Part shown: piece after piece, positions 36,121 through 45,469 of the stretch
How positions within the stretch are numbered: position 1 is the first letter of the stretch
Layout: each line of letters starts with the position of its first letter
Assembly: GCA_017407125.1 (NCBI GenBank)
Contig: JAFQXE010000028.1
Location: 62,001-126,000, forward strand
DNA from: Thermoguttaceae bacterium
GTDB lineage: Bacteria; Planctomycetota; Planctomycetia; Pirellulales; Thermoguttaceae
DNA length: 64,000 nucleotides
Direction: 5' to 3'
The notes under the pieces: model-generated
Database searches by the model: none
Told to the model about the DNA's origin: nothing
What the model saw: only the letters and a program-made list of their open reading frames with translations
Position numbers and translations under genes: made by a program

Positions 36121-37248
36121 ATGAATCCTAACTTTAACTTTGATATTTTAGCAGTCGATCACAACAGCCGGGCAAGACGCGGCGCGTTCCATACCCCGCA
36201 CGGTGTCGTTCAGACGCCGGCGTTCATGCCGATCGGGACGGTCGGGTCCGTCAAGGGAATCGAAATCAGCCAGCTCGAAGCAACCGGATCCCAGATGATT
36301 CTCGGGAACACGTACCATCTGTCGCTGCGTCCCGGCGAAGAAATCGTCGCCAAACTCGGTGGACTCCACAAATTCTGCGGCTGGAACGGTCCGATTCTCA
36401 CCGACAGCGGGGGATTTCAAATATTCTCTCTGGCAAAACTGCTCAAAATCAAAGAGGAAGGGGCGAATTTCCGGTCGCATATTGACGGGCGGCTGCTGTC
36501 GCTGACCCCGGAACGCTCGGTTCAGATTCAGGAAGCGCTCGGGTCGGACGTTGCCATGGTTCTCGACCACGTCGTTGGGCTGCCCAATACAGACAAGGTC
36601 ATTCGCGACGCTTTTGAGCGTACTCTCCGCTGGGCGAAACGCTGTCGAGACGCCCATACCCGGGAAGATCAGGCGCAGTTTGGAATCGTTCAAGGCGGGC
36701 TTTCTCGAGAAATGCGCGTCGAATCCGCTCAAAAGCTGGCGGAAATCGGCTTTGAAGGCTACGCTATCGGTGGTCTGAGCGTCGGAGAGCCGCCGGAAGA
36801 CATGTACAGAACGATTGATTTTACCGAACCCGCCATGCCGACAGATCGGCCGCGATACCTGATGGGCGTCGGGACGCCGCGCGATTTAATCGAATGCATC
36901 CACCGGGGCGTCGACCTGTTCGACTGCGTCATGCCGACGCGCAACGGCCGCAACGCGTTCGCCTTTACAGACAACGGCCCAATGAGAATGCGTAACGCTC
37001 AGTATATAGAAGACCCGCGCCCGATCGACGAAACCTGCCCATGCCCGGCGTGCAAACGGAGCCGAGCGTACATCCGGCACCTGTTCGCCGCAGACGAAAT
37101 GCTCGGTCCGATTCTGCTGTCGATTCACAACATCACGTACTACCAGAGACTTGTCAGCCGCGCCCGAGACGCCATCGTCAACGGAACGTGGAACGAATTC
37201 CGCAAAGAACGCCTGGCAGGCTGGGGGGTAGAGCCGTTCGAAGAGTAA
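36121..37248 (+). CDS. tgt: tRNA-guanine transglycosylase (375 aa)
   Basis: Exchanges the wobble guanine of GUN-anticodon tRNAs for preQ1 in queuosine synthesis. Seen: general base Asp in [10 protein letters not shown] (D95), [11 protein letters not shown], the recognition loop [11 protein letters not shown], the nucleophile region [13 protein letters not shown] (D268), and the zinc site CPCPAC with a downstream H (residues ~306-335). Length is as usual for bacterial Tgt. No queA or yajC is adjacent. The mRNA may be leaderless. Confidence 0.95.
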   Translation: MNPNFNFDILAVDHNSRARRGAFHTPHGVVQTPAFMPIGTVGSVKGIEISQLEATGSQMILGNTYHLSLRPGEEIVAKLGGLHKFCGWNGPILTDSGGFQIFSLAKLLKIKEEGANFRSHIDGRLLSLTPERSVQIQEALGSDVAMVLDHVVGLPNTDKVIRDAFERTLRWAKRCRDAHTREDQAQFGIVQGGLSREMRVESAQKLAEIGFEGYAIGGLSVGEPPEDMYRTIDFTEPAMPTDRPRYLMGVGTPRDLIECIHRGVDLFDCVMPTRNGRNAFAFTDNGPMRMRNAQYIEDPRPIDETCPCPACKRSRAYIRHLFAADEMLGPILLSIHNITYYQRLVSRARDAIVNGTWNEFRKERLAGWGVEPFEE

Positions 37249-37300
37249 TTATCAATTAGCAATTTGCAATTAGAAATTAGAAATTGCGTTTTTGCCATCA

Positions 37301-37672
37301 TTATGAAATCATCATAAAGAACGCTGTCGTTATTGCTAAAACTGCCGCTGCGTAAACGAGAATTATATTCGTTACAAAGACGATTCTTTTAATCCAAACG
37401 TAATGACGGCTTGAGGCGTCTTCGTCTTTGGATAAATACTTCAGCAATAAAGACCCGATTATTCCTAAAAAAACCAGAGCGACGCTTGCCATTGACGAAT
37501 AGACTACCAAATACCCTTCAGCCAGTTCGTCCATCTTATCAACCGTCTCGAGCGGCGATAAATTGATTTTAATCAGCTGAATCAAATGGTATACAGAAAA
37601 CGTCGTTGATATAAACAGCGCTAATACAACGACGAGCGTCAGTCCAAGCGTCAGGACGCAAAGTTGTTTCAT
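37301..37672 (-). CDS. Small three-helix membrane protein (123 aa)
   Basis: The start is ATG 37672, since GGAGG lies 5 bases before it (the upstream ATG at 37684 overlaps that site). Three hydrophobic helices are seen at residues ~4-28, ~55-78 and ~93-118, with a short charged loop LKYLSKDEDASSRHY. No family is recognised. Confidence 0.65.
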   Translation of the reverse strand: MKQLCVLTLGLTLVVVLALFISTTFSVYHLIQLIKINLSPLETVDKMDELAEGYLVVYSSMASVALVFLGIIGSLLLKYLSKDEDASSRHYVWIKRIVFVTNIILVYAAAVLAITTAFFMMIS

Positions 37673-37966
37673 GTATGCCTCCATTCAGGATAAGGAAATA
37701 AAGCAGAATAGAAAAAACTATTCCCTATTCCCTACTCCCTACTCCCTACTAAATATAACGATTATTTTAGTTCTATCAAATTTTGAGAACTATTTTCTAT
37801 ATATTATAGTATAAAGATTGAATTATTTCTCATTGAAAAACGTCTAAATATCGATATTTCTGATAAGGAGAAATATATTGTAAGGATTAGGCAGTAGGGG
37901 ATATATATTCCCCCCGACTTCCTAATTTAATAATTCCACATTCCGAATTCATCATTCCGAATTAAC
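37673..37966. repeat. Heptamer array and AT-rich leader (294 bp)
   Basis: Heptamers of TCCCTAC/TCCCTAT type occupy about 37719-37750. A GGCAGTAGGGGAT remnant lies near 37891. The remainder is AT-rich, with TATAGTATAAAG near 37803-37814 as a possible -10 region. No gene was seen. Confidence 0.5.
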
Positions 37967-38824
37967 ATGTCTTTAATTGCGCGCAACTTAAGCAAGACGT
38001 ATAAAGAAGGCGTCAACAATCAGACGGTTTTTACCGGCGTGAGCATCGTGCTCGATAAAGGCGAAACGCTGCTGGTCGTCGGCCCTGCCGGATCGGGAAA
38101 ATCGACGTTAATCAATATTTTGGGGTGTCTGGAATCGCCCACCACGGGAACGTATCTGATTGGCGAGACCGACCCGCTGACCTTTGGCCGGAGCAAAATT
38201 TCCCGATTTCGCCGCGATTATCTCGGGTTCATCTTTTCCGAGGCGTACCTTCTGCCGCAGCTGACGGTTCTGGAAAACACGCTCATTCCATGTTTGGCAA
38301 CCGGGCTTCCGCTCAAGGCGGACGTCGCGTTTGCGAAAGAGCTTTTAGAGCAGATGAAAATCGACAACTGCCAAGGCCTCTATCCGGAAACTCTCAGCCG
38401 AGATCAACAGCAGCGCGCCGCGGCTGTCAGAGCGATGATCAAACGCCCGTCGCTCATCCTGGCAGACGAACCGGTCAGTCGGCTGGACGCTCGCGCCGTC
38501 GAACCGTTCGTCGACGATTTTCTGGCAGCGCAAAAGTCCTGCGGATCCATGCTGATCATGGCTTCAGATTCCCCTGACTTCAAAGAAAAATTCGACCGCA
38601 CGGCGAGACTGGAAAAGACGCGATGGACTATTTCCGGACGCCGCAAATACGGGCTGGACGAAAACGATTCCGTTCTCAATATCAGGAACGAATCTGAACC
38701 GGCGCCAGCATTGGGCCTGGACGAAGACGAATACATTCAGGACATTGAAATGACGCAGCCTAAACCGGAACCGCAGCCGGAAGAGGGCGCCGAACTGGAC
38801 GCTTTTCGGAGGAGGTTTCAATGA
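37967..38824 (+). CDS. MacB/LolD-type ABC ATPase with degenerate Q-loop, signature and H-loop (285 aa)
   Basis: Walker A is intact (VGPAGSGKST, ~42-51) and Walker B keeps its Glu (LILADEPVSRLD). However, the Q-loop Gln is Ser (FIFSEAYLLP, S91), the signature LSGGQ is LSRDQ (143-147), and the switch His region, normally THD, is ASD (199-201). These residues form the ATP sandwich and transmit it to the permease, so the enzyme should bind ATP but its hydrolysis or coupling may be altered. Residues ~225-285 form an acidic/Pro-rich tail absent from LolD/MacB. It overlaps the FtsX-like permease gene by 4 bases, so both form one complex. Confidence 0.88.
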   Translation: MSLIARNLSKTYKEGVNNQTVFTGVSIVLDKGETLLVVGPAGSGKSTLINILGCLESPTTGTYLIGETDPLTFGRSKISRFRRDYLGFIFSEAYLLPQLTVLENTLIPCLATGLPLKADVAFAKELLEQMKIDNCQGLYPETLSRDQQQRAAAVRAMIKRPSLILADEPVSRLDARAVEPFVDDFLAAQKSCGSMLIMASDSPDFKEKFDRTARLEKTRWTISGRRKYGLDENDSVLNIRNESEPAPALGLDEDEYIQDIEMTQPKPEPQPEEGAELDAFRRRFQ

Positions 38825-41800
38825 AGGCTCCCATTCCCTACAAGCTTGCATTAAGAACGTCAAAGTTTTTCTGGCGCGACAACCTGGCTCCGACGCTGTG
38901 CGCCGCCATGCTGACCGGCATTTTCGTTTGCGCTCTATGCTTAAGTACGTCGCTGGTTACCAGCATGAAGCGGCAGGTTAACAGCCGTCTTGGACGCATT
39001 GAATCCTGTCTGCCGGCGCCGACGACGTTTCGAACTCAGCTGGCATACGATATCGCTATTGGGCAAAAAAACGTCAATGAAAAAATTCACAGCCTCAAGC
39101 CCCCGGCAATTTTAGTATCGGCTCTGAAATTTAACGCGGCGCTAGTTTCTCATGTCAAAGAATCGGACGATTTTAAGACGCTGCCTATCGGCGATATTCG
39201 CTCCTGCTTTTTATGGGGCGTCGACGATAATTTTTCCCATCTGGAAGCGCCGGGAAAACCGGAATTCCGCGACCCGAAGCCCGGCGAAGCGACAGTAAGT
39301 CAGTACGTCGCAAAACTCTGGAATCTGAAAGTTGGCGACGGCTTGATTTTAGCGGTCGAACGTCCGCAGGACATCCCGCTGGACTCCCCCTTTGCCAAGC
39401 GAACCGGGACGATAATTCAGCTGTCTGTTACAGTAAAAAACATCGTTCCTGACAATACAATCGCGTCTTTGAATCTGAAAGCGTCACAGCGTCCCGCGGT
39501 AAACGTATTCGTATCGCTGAACTGGCTTCAGAAAAAAATGGAATTGGAAGATCGAGCCAATATTATTCTTTCCGATTCCGAAATTACGTACAATTACCAT
39601 CCGACGCTGGACGACTACGGTTTCCAGTTCAGAGCGACCGATCTGGATTTCTGGACGGTGTCTTCCAACCGTCTGGCGTTTTCCGAACAGGAACGCGCCG
39701 CGTTAATGAACCGTATTGACGCTCTTTTTCCCAATAAACGGGTCGAACTGGCAAACGTCATGACAACGCTTGTCAATAAAACAACCGTTGTAAAAAAGGA
39801 AATCAGAAAAGAGGACAGACCTTATATCGCCTATTCATTTTTAGCCGCAACGGACGACGCCAGAGTTCCGTTTGTCAAATCGGGACAGATTGCCGTAACG
39901 CAAATAGCGGCAAGCGACCTGGAAATAGCCGTAGACGATAATCTGGAACTGGAATTCTACGTTCCAGACCCGGCAACCGGCGAATGCGTTCTGAAAAAAC
40001 GCGTCTTTCAGGTCAGCCGCATTTTAGAAGACGATCCGCTGTATTACGAACGTTCCTGGGTTCCGTTCATCAAAGGCGTTTCTGATAAAAACAGCATTCA
40101 CAACTGGGACATCTCGTTTCCCATAGACGGTCGAATCACCCGACCGGAAGACGAAGAATACTGGGATTTATACGGTGCGCTTCCCAAGTTTTATATCAAT
40201 CTGGACGAAGCCAAAGAACTGTTTACCAACAGCGCGGGAGCGATTACATCCGTACGCGTCTGGGGCCTGGCGGCGCCCAGTTCCAGCGTCCTGGCTCCCA
40301 CGCCGCAGGAAGTCGGCTGGACGTTTATACCGCTTCGTGACAAACTGTCGCTGTGCTCAATCGGCGCGTACGACTTCGCCTTGTTCTTTATTTGCATCTC
40401 GTTGACGATTATCTTTTTCTCTCTCATTTTGACCGTTCTGCAAATGAGGCTGAACATGGATTATCGATGCAAAGACATTGGGCTGCTGCAAATTGTCGGC
40501 TGGAATGTAACAGAGATTCGGCAGTCGTTCATTTATGAAAACATGATTATCAGCTCCGTTGGAGCGCTGCTGGGCATAGGCGTTGGAATTGTTCTGACGG
40601 CGTTCGCCGTTGTATACCTCAACCATTTCGGGTTGGAAATCATCGGCGTTCCGTTCGTGAGCGTAAACCTCAACCCGTGGGATTTGGTTCCCGGCGCGAT
40701 TATCGGCTGGTTGGTAACGTTTATCGCAACAATTATCAGCATCCGAAAACTGGACAAAGTCCGATCCATCCATCGGCTTCAGGGAATATTTGATTTCCCG
40801 ACCCCATACGAACCGAATTTTGCAAGCGGCATTGCCAAAGCGCTGCTTCAGATAATATTCTGGCTTATTATTTTCGGAGTCGCGTTGGCGCCAATGACCT
40901 GGAATCTGGAATCGATGAAACTGCTTCCTCGAATCATTTTCTTCGCCGCAGCCGTTTCGCTCGCTTTTGGGATCTGGGCGTACTACTATAAGCTCAAGCG
41001 CAAACCGTCGGCAACGTTTTCCAGCGATTTATGCAATTACGTTCGACATCCTGGACGCTCGTTTTTTATCATGGCGACTGGCGCTGTGATGTTGTTCCTC
41101 ATACCGTCGCTGTCGCTGTTCATGTACCGCACCGACCGCAGCGACGCCATTACGGTTCGCGACAACGGCGGCTATCGTTTGATTGTCAAAACAGCGCTGC
41201 CAATTATCGGCAATTTAGACCTGCCCAAAGATCGAGACGCCGTTGGCTTTACAGTCAAACATCAGGAAATACTCAAAGACGCCGTTATTGATCAGGCGCT
41301 TCTCCGCGACGGCGACGACGCGTCATTGGACAACCTGTATTATCCATGCGTTCCGCGAATTGTCGGCGTTTCGCCCAAGATGATGAACAACCCGCTTTTC
41401 GCCTGGAAAAACGCGTTGGTTCCGTCGTTCCCGTGGGACGCGCTGTGGCGAAAAGAATACGCTTTCCCGATGGTTCAAAAAGAAGAAATCAAACAGGAAT
41501 TCCAGACGGAAGACCCGGACGTTATTGCCGTCAAAAAGAAAGTGGCGATGATGACGCGAGTCATGCCGTTCATTATAGACGTCCAAACGATGAAAAATCG
41601 ATACCATCTTAAAGGGCTGGATTCCAGACTGCTGCTCGACGACCGACCCGGACGCGAAGTGCAAGGGCGCGTTGTCGCCGTTATGGATAACGACATGTTC
41701 CGCGGCAGCCTTGTAACAAGCGACGAAAACGTCCGACGCTTTTTCCCGGAAACCCGCGGATACAGAATGTTCTTCGTCGATTGCCCGGCAGACAAGACGC

Positions 41801-42291
41801 TTCAGGTTCGTCAGGCGCTTCTGGAAGGTCTGGAAGCCTACGGTCCGGAAATAGAGTCCGTTTTCGAAAGCCAAAATCGACAAATGGCCGTTCACAACTC
41901 CTGGATTCGTCTGACTCAGGTTTGGCTTCTGGTCGGGTTGGGACTGGGCTGTTTATGCTACGCCCCGATTCTGCGCCGAAGTCTGCTGCGTTCTCAATCG
42001 GAACTGGCAAACCTGTATTCCATGGGATTCAGCGTCTCGCATATCAGACGCATTGCCATTCTGGAGCTGATTCGTCCGTTAAGTCACGGAATCAATATCG
42101 GGACGATCGCCGCGATCGCAGCAACGGTCGGCGCAACGCTGACGTTCAAGAACTCGTCTCTGCTGGCGTGGACCGGCGGAGTCTGGCTGGCGGCCGCCGC
42201 AGGAAGTCTGATTATTTCCTGGCTTGCAAGCTCCCGCGCCGCGAAATCGCTAACCAACGACTCCATGAGCGAAACGCTAAAGGGAAATTGA
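38821..42291 (+). CDS. FtsX/MacB-type ABC permease (1156 aa)
   Basis: An N-terminal membrane helix (~22-44) is followed by a large extracytoplasmic domain (~45-510). A first FtsX module has three helices at ~518-545, ~575-605 and ~620-650, with the typical RCKDIGLLQIVGWN coupling segment after the first. Two more helices lie at ~685-725, then a second extracytoplasmic region to ~1030 and a second FtsX module (~1035-1145), with NLYSMGFSVSHI. It is translationally coupled to the ATPase. Such exporters move lipoproteins, lipids or peptides, or transmit force to envelope proteins as in FtsEX; the substrate is not visible. Confidence 0.87.
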   Translation: MKAPIPYKLALRTSKFFWRDNLAPTLCAAMLTGIFVCALCLSTSLVTSMKRQVNSRLGRIESCLPAPTTFRTQLAYDIAIGQKNVNEKIHSLKPPAILVSALKFNAALVSHVKESDDFKTLPIGDIRSCFLWGVDDNFSHLEAPGKPEFRDPKPGEATVSQYVAKLWNLKVGDGLILAVERPQDIPLDSPFAKRTGTIIQLSVTVKNIVPDNTIASLNLKASQRPAVNVFVSLNWLQKKMELEDRANIILSDSEITYNYHPTLDDYGFQFRATDLDFWTVSSNRLAFSEQERAALMNRIDALFPNKRVELANVMTTLVNKTTVVKKEIRKEDRPYIAYSFLAATDDARVPFVKSGQIAVTQIAASDLEIAVDDNLELEFYVPDPATGECVLKKRVFQVSRILEDDPLYYERSWVPFIKGVSDKNSIHNWDISFPIDGRITRPEDEEYWDLYGALPKFYINLDEAKELFTNSAGAITSVRVWGLAAPSSSVLAPTPQEVGWTFIPLRDKLSLCSIGAYDFALFFICISLTIIFFSLILTVLQMRLNMDYRCKDIGLLQIVGWNVTEIRQSFIYENMIISSVGALLGIGVGIVLTAFAVVYLNHFGLEIIGVPFVSVNLNPWDLVPGAIIGWLVTFIATIISIRKLDKVRSIHRLQGIFDFPTPYEPNFASGIAKALLQIIFWLIIFGVALAPMTWNLESMKLLPRIIFFAAAVSLAFGIWAYYYKLKRKPSATFSSDLCNYVRHPGRSFFIMATGAVMLFLIPSLSLFMYRTDRSDAITVRDNGGYRLIVKTALPIIGNLDLPKDRDAVGFTVKHQEILKDAVIDQALLRDGDDASLDNLYYPCVPRIVGVSPKMMNNPLFAWKNALVPSFPWDALWRKEYAFPMVQKEEIKQEFQTEDPDVIAVKKKVAMMTRVMPFIIDVQTMKNRYHLKGLDSRLLLDDRPGREVQGRVVAVMDNDMFRGSLVTSDENVRRFFPETRGYRMFFVDCPADKTLQVRQALLEGLEAYGPEIESVFESQNRQMAVHNSWIRLTQVWLLVGLGLGCLCYAPILRRSLLRSQSELANLYSMGFSVSHIRRIAILELIRPLSHGINIGTIAAIAATVGATLTFKNSSLLAWTGGVWLAAAAGSLIISWLASSRAAKSLTNDSMSETLKGN

Positions 42292-42295
42292 TTGC

Positions 42296-42377
42296 GGGGC
42301 GGGTATTTTATGGGGGGCGGGTATTACCCGCCAAAAACAACAACCTTTGATTTTCGCGGACAATGTCCGCTCCCCAG
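42296..42377. repeat. Hairpin repeat pair, inverted relative to 9133
   Basis: GGCGGGTATTACCCGCC and GCGGACAATGTCCGC separated by about 20 bases, flanked by GGGG and CCCC. It is the reverse complement of the 9133-9200 element, with divergence only in the spacer. It lies between two convergent genes and may also act as a terminator for either. Confidence 0.75.
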
Positions 42378-42393
42378 AATGTTCACTCCCCGA

Positions 42394-44772
42394 TTACAAT
42401 TTACGCGATATGTCCACCTTCGCCCAAAACGGGTTTTGACGGTCGCCGCGGGTTCGGACGTCTTCCAATAGAATCTCCAAATCCGGCTCGATGTATTCGG
42501 TTAACAGCCTGATGGTTTTGCGCCCGTTGACTAAAACGGTCGTCTGTTTTTTGCTGTTAATCAGAAAGATCATTTTCTTGTCAAAGTCGACGATATTCGG
42601 ATTGAGCCAAACTGTAATCTTGGACGCAGACGTCGAAATGTTCAAGCTGGCTTTGGCTCGAATCTCGCAGCTGGTAATAGCGGCGGTCGTGCCGCGCGCC
42701 GGCGGCCAGCGAACAGGGTCCGCGACCCTTTTAGCCGGGAAATTCGCCTGCTCCAGATTCCAAAAGAAATTGTCGAACGTCCGCATCGACCTGCATTCAA
42801 ACTTTGAGGGATAAAAATCTCGTTTGCGGCGGTTCATCCAGTCCATCATTTTCAGAATTTCTTCCTGAAAATCCTCGTGACCGCGCCCTTGATATTCTAC
42901 CAAGGTAATATCATAATTCCGTAAAAAATACCCGTTGAGCAGTTTGGAAGCGTTTTTGACAATGGCGCCGTTGTCATACTGACCGAATACGAAATACGTA
43001 GGCATGTATCGGGCGTTGAACCCGCAGAAGAGCAAAAACCGATCCGCCATAGGCCCGACCGGCAAAACGCCCGCCCATAAGTCCGGATGTGCAATCGCAA
43101 TATCCCATGCCGCCGTAGCGCCAATGGAAAAACCGGACAGAAAAACGCGGTCTGTATCGATGGAAAAATGCCGGCAGGCGTCGTGAAGACAGCCCAACAC
43201 AGCGCCGTGTGACGTTCCGGAATAATCGTACGAACGCGTCGTTTCCGGCGTCCAGGCAGGGGCGATGACAATATATCCCTGACGTCCCGCCTGACCGTTT
43301 CGGGTTCCTTTTTCGTTCACTGAGCCCGCCCACCAGTCGATTTGCATCTGCGGCGTTGAGAATTCGCCATGAAGTGTAACAATGGTCGGGTATTTTCGAT
43401 GCGGGTCGTATTCTGGAGGCAGCTGAACGAAGTATTCCAGTTCAGAATCGTCAAAGACGTTTCGGCAGGTTATTCGGAAAAAGTCGTCTGTAATGCGGGA
43501 ATTCGCCTCGACGGCTTCCGGCGGCTCCATGACGTTCAAAATATGCGAAACCGTTCGCACGGACGACGCTTCTTCCGATTTGAACTGTTTGAAAATTTCC
43601 GATCTCTGAAAGTCGTTTTCCGCCGACATGTACTGCTCAATCAGATCGCGAACTCTGTACGCAGACAGACTGACGGCGATGTTGCTTGTCGCGAACTCGG
43701 CGCCCATAAGCCACCCGCTGACAGCCAAAGAAATATGCTCGTCCGGCTGAAGCGAGTTGTCGTCCAGATTCTGCTCAAAAGCCGCCATTCGATCCAGCGT
43801 GTTGCGATTGAGATTCAGTACAATCTCTCGCAAAACCGGAGCCAGGCGCGTCTTTTCCTCTCCGTTTGGAAGCTGCTGATACAGCTTTTTGAGGTTGTCC
43901 AGGACGTCCTGCTTTTGCTGGTTGATTTGCTCTATATCCTGAATCTTGCGTCGAACCTGCTGCAGAATCTCAGACGAAACGCCGTCGACGGGGAAGTTGG
44001 CAAGGAGTCGGGAAACCAGCTCGTACTGACCGGCTTCCTCGCGGGCGTTGAGTTCCTCCAGCAGCTGACGGGACTCCATCTGCTTAATCGCCTGGAACGT
44101 CTCCTCAAATTTCTGCTTGACTTCCGGGCTGACGTCCGGCTGAGCCAACGCCGCTTTCATGACTCGAACCGCGTTGTGGTACTGTCGGAGCTGAATGTAA
44201 AATCGAGCGACTTGGACAATTCCATCCGGATTGCCCGGCGAAACCTGTCGCTGAAGAATCGCGTCCAGTATCGGCGTTGGGATGCTGCTGGTTGAGATTC
44301 GCATGTCCCACGTATGAGTTATGCCTTCCACCTTGACGTATTCCGGCGTCAACTCCGTAATTCCCTGAACCACATCGACCGGGCCGCGGGCTGTCGCCAT
44401 CGTCAGCGTGCGGCGCCCAAACTGGTCAAACGGCGTTTTTTTAGAGAAAAAACCAACGCTGCTGACAACGGAAGAAGAAACCTTTATCCGCTGCGGCAAG
44501 ATAAACTTCACCGACACGTCCAGTGGGTCGTCCTGATTGACGTTGGCAATCTGAAAGCGCGGAACGTAAACCCGGCGAAGGTTGTCGTCCAGAAAGACAA
44601 TCGTCTGCGCTGCTACCGTTGACCCCGTTTCCGGTTCTTCGCCAATCGAGGGCAGCGTTCCAAGCTTCCCGTTAAGAAGACGCCCGTCTTTCATTGTCAA
44701 TTCCGCGCCTCTGGCGAAACTAACAACGAACAGGCTTGCAAATGTCAATAATAACAGACGTTTATAGTTCAT
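42394..44772 (-). CDS. Secreted alpha/beta-hydrolase with N-terminal repeat region (792 aa)
   Basis: A signal peptide ends near FARGAE. Residues ~24-150 are beta-rich (LTMKDGRLLNGKLG), ~180-420 are helical and TPR/coiled-coil-like, and ~450-680 form an alpha/beta-hydrolase with YPTIVTLHGEF, the nucleophile elbow GFSIG (S549), and a late GRGHEDF that supplies the His. The fold is of the prolyl-oligopeptidase/esterase D (phospholipase/carboxylesterase) type. The substrate is unknown. The gene faces the FtsX gene. Confidence 0.8.
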   Translation of the reverse strand: MNYKRLLLLTFASLFVVSFARGAELTMKDGRLLNGKLGTLPSIGEEPETGSTVAAQTIVFLDDNLRRVYVPRFQIANVNQDDPLDVSVKFILPQRIKVSSSVVSSVGFFSKKTPFDQFGRRTLTMATARGPVDVVQGITELTPEYVKVEGITHTWDMRISTSSIPTPILDAILQRQVSPGNPDGIVQVARFYIQLRQYHNAVRVMKAALAQPDVSPEVKQKFEETFQAIKQMESRQLLEELNAREEAGQYELVSRLLANFPVDGVSSEILQQVRRKIQDIEQINQQKQDVLDNLKKLYQQLPNGEEKTRLAPVLREIVLNLNRNTLDRMAAFEQNLDDNSLQPDEHISLAVSGWLMGAEFATSNIAVSLSAYRVRDLIEQYMSAENDFQRSEIFKQFKSEEASSVRTVSHILNVMEPPEAVEANSRITDDFFRITCRNVFDDSELEYFVQLPPEYDPHRKYPTIVTLHGEFSTPQMQIDWWAGSVNEKGTRNGQAGRQGYIVIAPAWTPETTRSYDYSGTSHGAVLGCLHDACRHFSIDTDRVFLSGFSIGATAAWDIAIAHPDLWAGVLPVGPMADRFLLFCGFNARYMPTYFVFGQYDNGAIVKNASKLLNGYFLRNYDITLVEYQGRGHEDFQEEILKMMDWMNRRKRDFYPSKFECRSMRTFDNFFWNLEQANFPAKRVADPVRWPPARGTTAAITSCEIRAKASLNISTSASKITVWLNPNIVDFDKKMIFLINSKKQTTVLVNGRKTIRLLTEYIEPDLEILLEDVRTRGDRQNPFWAKVDISRKL

Positions 44773-45112
44773 AGCGGTTTTTATATAAGTTTTTAGTGGT
44801 TAGTGATTAGTGAGAAGTACGCAAGCGCACATCAGTGGTTAGTAAGAAGTTTTTAGTGGTTTAGTGGTTAGGACGCAAGCGATCATCTAACTTACTACTT
44901 ACCACTTTCCACTTACCACTTTCTAATAATATAACACAGTTCAGAATAAACTGCAACCGGGATTCTCTCAGTTTTTTAAAAATTGATCTTGTGTAAAAAC
45001 TGAAAAAACGATATTGTCGAGTAAAACCGCATAACGGTATTGACTCACATCCAATAATTACATGGAGCGCCAGCGTTTTATTATAGACAATCCATCATCA
45101 TTGAATAATACC
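44773..45112. repeat. Spacer with three heptamer arrays (340 bp)
   Basis: TTAGTGG/TTAGTGA units at about 44793-44815 and 44845-44870, and ACTTACC/ACTTTCC units at about 44890-44925, alternate with ACGCAAGCG motifs. The two array types are reverse complements of the CCACTAA array at 4468. The last 150 bases are AT-rich and may hold divergent promoters. Confidence 0.65.
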
Positions 45113-45343
45113 ATGAATCCGAAAAAATTGGCTGTTCTTACTGCTATTTCCATTATATTTTTTATTTTCCTGCTCATCGCAGCCCTTTTTGGCTTGCTCG
45201 GCTACGGATTATTTGCCATTCTGGGAGACGTTGGCATCGCAAAACTGTTTTTCTACGGAACCGTTTCAACTGGAATCCTGTCAGCGATTGCGCTCATTGT
45301 CGCCGTTGTTGCCAATACAATTCTGGTAACGTACAGAATTTAA
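45113..45343 (+). CDS. Small two-helix membrane protein (76 aa)
   Basis: Two strong hydrophobic helices (residues ~8-38 and ~46-72) with Gly-rich faces (LFGLLGYGLFAILG). The frame is open to an ATG at 45062, but the upstream 17 residues are polar and no Shine-Dalgarno site distinguishes the starts. No family is recognised, and it stands alone between divergent and convergent neighbours. Confidence 0.5.
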   Translation: MNPKKLAVLTAISIIFFIFLLIAALFGLLGYGLFAILGDVGIAKLFFYGTVSTGILSAIALIVAVVANTILVTYRI

Positions 45344-45361
45344 CTGCATACAAAAGTTTTT

Positions 45362-45438
45362 TTAACACGAAATAAGCGAAAGAGATGAAAGTTTTTAAAA
45401 ATTTAATTATAAAATTTTCGTGTCATTTCGTAATTTTC
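45362..45438. repeat. ACACGAAATA-family repeat, copy 1
   Basis: AACACGAAATAAGCGAAAGA followed by TTTTTAAAA and TTTTCGTGT. A diverged inverted copy is at 57905-58003. The ends are complementary (ACACGAAA and TTTCGTGT), so the whole ~70 bases can fold. Confidence 0.65.
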
Positions 45439-45469
45439 ATGTTTAAATATCCCTCTTACCGGAAAAGCC

